Origin: Kosmotogaceae bacterium
GTDB taxonomy: Bacteria; Thermotogota; Thermotogae; Petrotogales; Kosmotogaceae
Assembly (NCBI GenBank): GCA_003444085.1
Contig: DLVL01000112.1
Location: forward strand, 3,349-11,236
Length of the DNA stretch: 7,888 nt
Direction of reading: 5' to 3'
Part shown: piece by piece, positions 5,882 to 7,888 of the stretch
How the letters are laid out: the number at the start of each line of letters is the position of its first letter
Numbering within the stretch: the first letter of the stretch is position 1
Notes under the pieces: model-generated
Told to the model about the DNA's origin: nothing
Seen by the model: only the letters and a program-made list of their open reading frames with translations
Database searches by the model: none
Translations under genes and position numbers: made by a program

Positions 5882-6777
5882 TTGTCCTGGTTTTTCTGGG
5901 GGCAGTGGCCATCTATTTTGCCACGGGATTTTTCGTTGTTGGACCGGCAGAAGTGGGGCTGGTTAAGATCTTTGGGGAGCACACTTCGACGGCTGCTCCT
6001 GGTCTTAATTACCATCTTCCCTTTCCAATCGGCAGTGTTGTCGTGGTCAACACTGCGTCACTCAGGAAAGAAGAAATAGGGTTTGAGACAGTTGCACCAG
6101 GCCGATACGTAACTGTCGAGCGCGAGTCGCTCATGCTCACGGGAGACAATAATATCGTCTCTGTTGAACTTGTTGTCCAGTACTACGTGAGTGAACCGGA
6201 GAAATATGCATTTGGAGTCATTCCGGACACCGACATTATAAAATTCACTTCAGAAGCGATTTTGAGAGAAGAAGTCGCTGCAAGCACGATGGATGCTGTT
6301 TTGACTGTTGAAAGAGACACCATTTCTGAACGTGTAGCTGAAAGAATACAAATGGAATTCGACTTCATGGAAATCGGTCTTCAGGTTCAGAACGTGTATA
6401 TGCAGGAAGTCAGCCCACCGAGACAGATTATCGCTGCCTTTGATGATGTGAACAATGCCAGACAAGATCGAACAAAGTTCACGAATGATGCTGAAAGATA
6501 CCGAAACGATGTTGTCCCAAGAGCCAGGGGAGAGGCAGCAAGTATAACAAGAGCCGCGGAAGCTTACGCAGCACAGAAGGTTCTTGCTGCAACTGGTGAA
6601 ACAGACCGCTTTCTAAACATGCTCAGAGAATATGAGAGTGCGCCAGAGATCACAAGAACAAGGCTCTACCTGGAGATGCTCAATAACGTCCTGACCAATT
6701 CAACAAAGACGGTCGTAACTGGAGCGGAAGGATTGATCCGCTTCCTTGATCTTACGCCGGAAGAAAGGGGGCACTGA
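5815..6777 (+). CDS. hflK: HflK, SPFH-family subunit of the FtsH-modulating HflKC complex
   Basis: HflK and HflC form a large membrane complex that surrounds and modulates the FtsH protease. This 320-residue protein has a short polar N-terminus and one membrane helix (about 20-41). An SPFH/band-7 domain follows (about 42-210), with the HflK-typical LMLTGDNNIVSVELVVQYYV (106-125). Then come AFDDVNNARQDR (208-219), an alanine- and arginine-rich coiled coil (about 215-262) and the ending APEITRTRLYLEMLNNVL (276-293). It is shorter than E. coli HflK, mainly lacking the Gly/Pro-rich N-terminal tail. The second of two tandem SD-ATG units drives it. Its TGA touches the hflC ATG (TGATG). No ftsH gene lies in the window. 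Confidence 0.94.
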   Translation: MDERDFFGEEKSQVFKKVPKFVIVLVFLGAVAIYFATGFFVVGPAEVGLVKIFGEHTSTAAPGLNYHLPFPIGSVVVVNTASLRKEEIGFETVAPGRYVTVERESLMLTGDNNIVSVELVVQYYVSEPEKYAFGVIPDTDIIKFTSEAILREEVAASTMDAVLTVERDTISERVAERIQMEFDFMEIGLQVQNVYMQEVSPPRQIIAAFDDVNNARQDRTKFTNDAERYRNDVVPRARGEAASITRAAEAYAAQKVLAATGETDRFLNMLREYESAPEITRTRLYLEMLNNVLTNSTKTVVTGAEGLIRFLDLTPEERGH

Positions 6778-7631
6778 TGATGAAACTGCTGATTACCGCC
6801 CTTGTAGTATTCGTTTTTGTACTGATAATGCTTTCGTCCTTCCTGTTCACCGTAGACGAGACAGAGCACGTCGTTGTTCAGCGATTTGGAGAGATCAGGC
6901 GAGTTATCGATGAACCAGGTCTGTATTTCAAGCAACCGTTCATTGAGAATATCACGAGGTTTGACAAGCGTATCCAGCTTTATGATATACCCACTGAGAG
7001 GATCTACACGATGGACAAAAAGACACTGCTTGTTGATACCTACGCGATGTGGCGAATCGAGGATGCCGAACTCTTCGTGATGACCATGAGAACTGTGAAC
7101 AATGCCCTGACGCGCTTAGACGATGTTGTGTATTCAAATGTCAGAAATGTCTTTGGGAAGGTCGATTTTGACGACATTATATCGGAGAAGAGAAGTGAAC
7201 TGCTGGAAATCGTCACTGATCAAGCACGGGCCGAAGTGAAACAGTTTGGGATCGATCTTGTTTCTGTCAGGGTGAAACGTGCAGATCTTCCTGACGAGAA
7301 CAAAGAGGCTGTGTTTGAAAGGATGCGGTCTGAGAGAATAAGAGAAGCAGGGCTGATACGGGCCGAAGGAGAACGAGAAGCAACAGAGATCCGTGCAGAG
7401 GCAGACAAGGAAGCCCAGTTGATAATAGCTGAGGCTACAAAGCAAGCACAAATACTTCGAGGACAAGGCGATGCAGATGCATTGACGATATTTGCCTCTG
7501 CATACAGCCAGGATCCTGAATTCTTCGAATTTCTGAAGCGGATGGAAGTCTACGAAACGAGTCTGATAGACTCTGTCTTTGTTCTGACTCCCGAAATGGA
7601 GTTTATAGAAAGGTTTCTAAGCGACAACTGA
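6777..7631 (+). CDS. hflC: HflC, SPFH-family partner of HflK
   Basis: HflC assembles with HflK around FtsH in the membrane. The 284-residue protein has an N-terminal membrane helix (about 3-24) and a band-7 domain opening TVDETEHVVVQRFGEIRRVIDEPGLYF. A long coiled coil (about 175-230) contains ERMRSERIREAG, rich in Glu, Arg and Ala. It ends with RGQGDADALTIFASAYSQDPEFFEFLKRMEVYE (228-260), which matches the HflC C-terminus. ATG 6777 overlaps the hflK stop by 1 nt, with AAAGGGGG ending 5 nt before it; the adjacent ATG at 6780 is an equally plausible start. The gene ends in TGA, followed directly and in frame by the ATG of the next gene. Confidence 0.94.
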   Translation: MMKLLITALVVFVFVLIMLSSFLFTVDETEHVVVQRFGEIRRVIDEPGLYFKQPFIENITRFDKRIQLYDIPTERIYTMDKKTLLVDTYAMWRIEDAELFVMTMRTVNNALTRLDDVVYSNVRNVFGKVDFDDIISEKRSELLEIVTDQARAEVKQFGIDLVSVRVKRADLPDENKEAVFERMRSERIREAGLIRAEGEREATEIRAEADKEAQLIIAEATKQAQILRGQGDADALTIFASAYSQDPEFFEFLKRMEVYETSLIDSVFVLTPEMEFIERFLSDN

Positions 7632-7888
7632 ATGGGATGTTACAGATCACTGGACAAGCCTGGCTATTCCAAAAAGAAAATAAGGAAGTCAACTTTTCTT
7701 GGATTTGCCAGGCATTGTTCCAATGAAGAGGAAATTGACTTCCTTATCAAGCAGTTGAGAGAGGAACACATCAACGCATCACATGTATGTTGGGCTTATC
7801 GCAAGAGAACGACCGGTGGTTTGATAGAGTACTGTACAGATGCTGGGGAGCCACCAGGTACTGCGGGAAAGCCGCTTCTGGGCGCAAT
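7632..7888 (+). CDS. YigZ/IMPACT-family (UPF0029) protein, partial (C-terminus outside window)
   Basis: These 85 residues are the start of a YigZ/IMPACT N-terminal domain. KIRKSTFLGFA (16-26) matches the family's opening K-S-x-F segment. INASHVCWAY (47-56) carries the family histidine (H51). CTDAGEPPGTAGKPLLGA (68-85) is the diagnostic D-x-GEP-x-GTAG-x-P motif. The family is widespread; eukaryotic IMPACT acts on GCN1/GCN2, while the role of bacterial members is poorly defined, with nucleic acid or translation links proposed. ATG 7632 directly follows the hflC TGA with no clear Shine-Dalgarno, so translation probably depends on re-initiation after hflC. A 13-bp inverted repeat lies within this gene. 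Confidence 0.9.
   Translation, partial: MGCYRSLDKPGYSKKKIRKSTFLGFARHCSNEEEIDFLIKQLREEHINASHVCWAYRKRTTGGLIEYCTDAGEPPGTAGKPLLGA
7680..7747 (+). repeat. 13-bp perfect inverted repeat within yigZ (potential mRNA stem)
   Basis: ATAAGGAAGTCAA (7680-7692) and TTGACTTCCTTAT (7735-7747) are exact reverse complements separated by 42 nt. The loop can extend the stem: TTTTC (7694-7698) can pair with GGAAA (7730-7734, one G-U), and TTGGA (7699-7703) with TCCAA (7719-7723). A second, competing pairing joins CCTGGC (7659-7664) with GCCAGG (7707-7712). There is no following U run, so it is not a standard terminator. Confidence 0.8.

Noticed and set aside
7134..7466. 110-residue open frame antisense to hflC
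   Set aside because: It is a low-complexity Cys/Ser/Phe-rich mirror of the Glu/Arg/Ala coiled-coil codons of hflC, with no support as a gene.
1..7888. Search for mobile elements, CRISPR arrays, tRNA or rRNA genes and defence systems
   Set aside because: Nearly all of the window is accounted for by conserved housekeeping genes. I saw no direct-repeat arrays, transposase motifs, terminal repeats or tRNA-like folds.

Overview
The window looks like chromosomal core DNA of a bacterium in the Thermotogota, perhaps a Mesotoga or Kosmotoga relative. This rests on the family content, the AGA/AGG-rich arginine codons, the frequent TTG and GTG starts and the very tight packing of genes. No search was run, so the taxon is an inference. 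Two divergent gene clusters leave a short control region at about 2483-2667. Nothing indicates a prophage, insertion sequence, CRISPR array or RNA gene.

Left arm, minus strand (reading from 2482 down to 1): rpmH (ribosomal protein L34), rnpA (RNase P protein), yidD (membrane protein insertion efficiency factor), yidC (membrane insertase) and jag/khpB (RNA-binding protein, cut by the window edge). This is the widely conserved rpmH-rnpA-yidD-yidC-jag cluster that lies next to dnaA/oriC in many bacteria. Here the divergent neighbour is recN, and I see no cluster of DnaA boxes. The genes are interlocked: rpmH/rnpA and yidD/yidC each share a TTGA stop/start overlap, and rnpA/yidD overlap by 38 nt. 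The cluster is headed by a perfect-consensus promoter (TTGACA, 17 bp, TATAAT). The rpmH gene is only 44 codons long.

Right arm, plus strand (2668 to the window end): recN (SMC-like DNA repair ATPase), a 211-residue HEAT-repeat protein with no assigned function, murB (peptidoglycan precursor reductase), hflK and hflC (SPFH membrane proteins that modulate the FtsH protease), and the start of a YigZ/IMPACT-family gene. Neighbouring genes overlap or abut, so this is probably one transcription unit joining DNA repair, cell-wall synthesis and membrane-protein quality control.

The most notable non-coding details are: a perfect tandem duplication of the Shine-Dalgarno and start codon ahead of hflK, which creates an out-of-frame 26-codon decoy ORF; back-to-back promoters with overlapping -35 boxes and a 13-bp palindrome next to the recN-side -10; and a 13-bp perfect inverted repeat inside the start of yigZ. 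I find no clearly new biological system. The HEAT protein is the only gene of unknown role.
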